Positions 5,050 through 6,560 of a stretch of DNA of 6,560 bases are shown here, piece after piece. Source of the stretch: an uncultured Christensenella sp. (GTDB taxonomy: Bacteria; Bacillota; Clostridia; Christensenellales; UBA3700); NCBI GenBank assembly GCA_910576875.1, contig CAJTKI010000073.1:1-6560 (forward strand). The letters are read 5' to 3'. The translations under genes and the position numbers were made by a program. Below the pieces are notes generated by a model that had not been told where the DNA came from, searched no databases, and worked only from the letters and a program-made list of their open reading frames with translations. Position 1 is the first letter of the stretch; every line of letters starts with the position of its first letter.

Positions 5050-6560
5050 ATGTTGAAACGCAAGATCGGACAACGATGGACGACAACGATTTTGTCTTTC
5101 TGCGTATTGATTTGTATTTCGATTGTATTGTGTAGCGGATTATTCGGATTGCAGAATTCGGATATTGCTTTTGCATCTAATGACACCAATATGAATGAGA
5201 ATACGATGGTATCGGTCGGAGAATTGTTGCTCGAAGACTATGATGCTGGTGCGGTGAACCCGAAAATATTCGATAAACAAATGTTTGAGATTCTCATTAA
5301 TGCGTTGCGCGGCGCGGGAGAAGAAGCTGCGGAGATTGCGAATTTGTCGAACAAAGACGCAGACGCGATTCGCACTGCCAATGGCGGCAAGGATATCGTC
5401 GTAGAGATCGACGACAAACTATGGACGGTGACGGATTTGCGCAAGTTGGACAACGGACAGGTCATCGCGACGATGTGGCTGGCGACGAGCGCGGAGACGT
5501 CGCAGTGGAATCTTTGGTCCGAGAACACTCCGACGGATGCATATCCGAGCAATATGTACAGCACGAGTTATATTCGCGCGAATGCGCTGAACAGCGGTGG
5601 ATGCGGATATGTCGCAAACGAAACGGATGCGAAAGAAGCGACCAAAAAGTTGACGCGGATCGCGCAAAGCGCATCGCATCCGTATGCGAAGTTTACGATG
5701 CAATCGGTTAAAGACGGCAATCGCGAGTTGTCGTTGCTCGACTATATCGTCCAACCCAAGGATGTCGCATATCAGGGAACGGAAACGATTGTAAAATATA
5801 ATAGCAGTTATAAGACGTGCCAGAATGAAGCGTGGGGAACGCCGGAGTTAGAGGACTATTCTAACGCAAACATGAATTATAGCAGCAAAACGCATTATAC
5901 GGAGTGGGCAAACGACTATCTATGGCTACCGAGCTTGGCGGAGACGGGATACAATGGTATTACCGGCATATGGAATTTATCGAATGAACAACGCAGTAAT
6001 GGAACGAATTCGTGGCTGCGCTCCGGCCTCTACTTTAATGCACACCGTGGATTCTATCTGAACGCGTCTGGCAGCTATAGCAACGATGATACCACGGGTA
6101 TTTATGCGGTACGCCCTGCATTTCATTTGAATCTTACGGCTGCCGAGCATGTTTTAGGAGGCGTGGAAAAGCTCTCTGTACCGGGTTTGGACAGTGTCCA
6201 AAAGGATTACGATGCAACTGCACAGACGTTTACGTTGCAAAATTTCGATGCAACCAAGATCAAGATCGCATCGGTAACCGGCAAAGACAACGCGGGCAAT
6301 ACGATTGCAGACGGCATTACGTTTACCGCCAACAACGCGGCGATTACGGCGCGCAATGCGGGAACATATACGGTGACGTTGGATTTGTTGGACAAAGAAA
6401 ATACCGCATGGGCGGATAAAACGACGGACGCGAAAACCGTGACGTTTACGATATCCCAAAGGCGATTAAGCGTGACATGGAATCCAAGCGGGGATACGGC
6501 ATGGAGCTGGGCGATCGGATCGAGCGGCAGTATTTCGGCGACGGACGATCGCATATCGGG
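5050..6560 (+). CDS. Secreted DUF6273-like surface protein with Ig-like repeats, 5' part
   Basis: Open from ATG 5050 to the window end; 503 residues are visible and the 3' end is missing. AGGAAG (5035-5040) lies 9 bases before the start. A signal peptide is clear: a basic start (KRKIGQR), a hydrophobic core at about 13-34 and likely cleavage after AFA at 42. Residues about 117-362 look like a DUF6273-type domain: KLWTVTDL (123-130), MYSTSYIRANAL, DYLWLPSLAETG (from 289), WLRSG (322-326) and VRPAFHLNL (354-362). From about 375 an Ig-like repeat begins, with NAGTYTV (436-442) and FTISQRRLSVTW (466-477), the latter leading into a second repeat. The protein is probably exported and cell-surface associated; its function is unknown. 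From memory, gut Clostridia carry many paralogues of this kind. Residues 324-352 show unusual codon composition. No cell-wall anchor is visible because the end is missing. Confidence 0.92.
   Translation, partial: MLKRKIGQRWTTTILSFCVLICISIVLCSGLFGLQNSDIAFASNDTNMNENTMVSVGELLLEDYDAGAVNPKIFDKQMFEILINALRGAGEEAAEIANLSNKDADAIRTANGGKDIVVEIDDKLWTVTDLRKLDNGQVIATMWLATSAETSQWNLWSENTPTDAYPSNMYSTSYIRANALNSGGCGYVANETDAKEATKKLTRIAQSASHPYAKFTMQSVKDGNRELSLLDYIVQPKDVAYQGTETIVKYNSSYKTCQNEAWGTPELEDYSNANMNYSSKTHYTEWANDYLWLPSLAETGYNGITGIWNLSNEQRSNGTNSWLRSGLYFNAHRGFYLNASGSYSNDDTTGIYAVRPAFHLNLTAAEHVLGGVEKLSVPGLDSVQKDYDATAQTFTLQNFDATKIKIASVTGKDNAGNTIADGITFTANNAAITARNAGTYTVTLDLLDKENTAWADKTTDAKTVTFTISQRRLSVTWNPSGDTAWSWAIGSSGSISATDDRIS

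Overview
The window looks like chromosomal DNA of a Clostridia-class Firmicute, probably an uncultured gut lineage. The strongest evidence is an intact Spo0A, the sporulation master regulator, which is essentially confined to endospore-forming Firmicutes and their relatives. Strong AGGAGG-type ribosome sites, consensus sigma-A promoters, and a secreted protein with a DUF6273-like domain of the kind I associate with gut Clostridia fit this. The lineage below class level is inference. Codon use in the good genes favours TTG, GCG, ACG and CGC, and this creates very long antisense shadow frames over spo0A and the phosphoesterase.

Left part (1-1280), mostly minus strand: a G-rich tract and a hairpin terminator; a possible truncated coding remnant directly downstream of a tRNA-Ser(UGA) with encoded CCA; the tRNA promoter; and a monocistronic gene, with its own promoter, ribosome site and terminator, for a double zinc-ribbon protein with an extremely acidic tail. 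Positions 1281-2020 form a gene-poor stretch in which I cannot support any CDS; it carries an 18-bp direct repeat spaced exactly 300 bp.

Middle (2021-4637): spo0A on the minus strand with a terminator, a GTG start and an inverted repeat in its 5' region. Diverging from it is a plus-strand pair: a small Cro/CI-type regulator whose promoter places transcription start on its own ATG (a predicted leaderless mRNA), then a membrane-anchored calcineurin-like phosphoesterase 15 bp later, closed by a strong terminator.

Right part (4638-6560): an AT-rich intergenic stretch holds two near-identical 27-bp palindromes with mutually reverse-complementary loops, bracketing a 207-bp REPIN/MITE-like unit. 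Then comes the 5' part of a large secreted protein: signal peptide, DUF6273-like domain with a hypervariable-looking segment, and the start of Ig-like repeats. It runs off the window end.

How the genes relate: Spo0A and the divergent regulator share about 180 bp of control DNA, so coordinated control is possible but not shown. The regulator and phosphoesterase are very probably one operon. The zinc-ribbon gene, tRNA and surface protein appear to be independent units. Nothing here is a recognised defence system or a complete mobile element.
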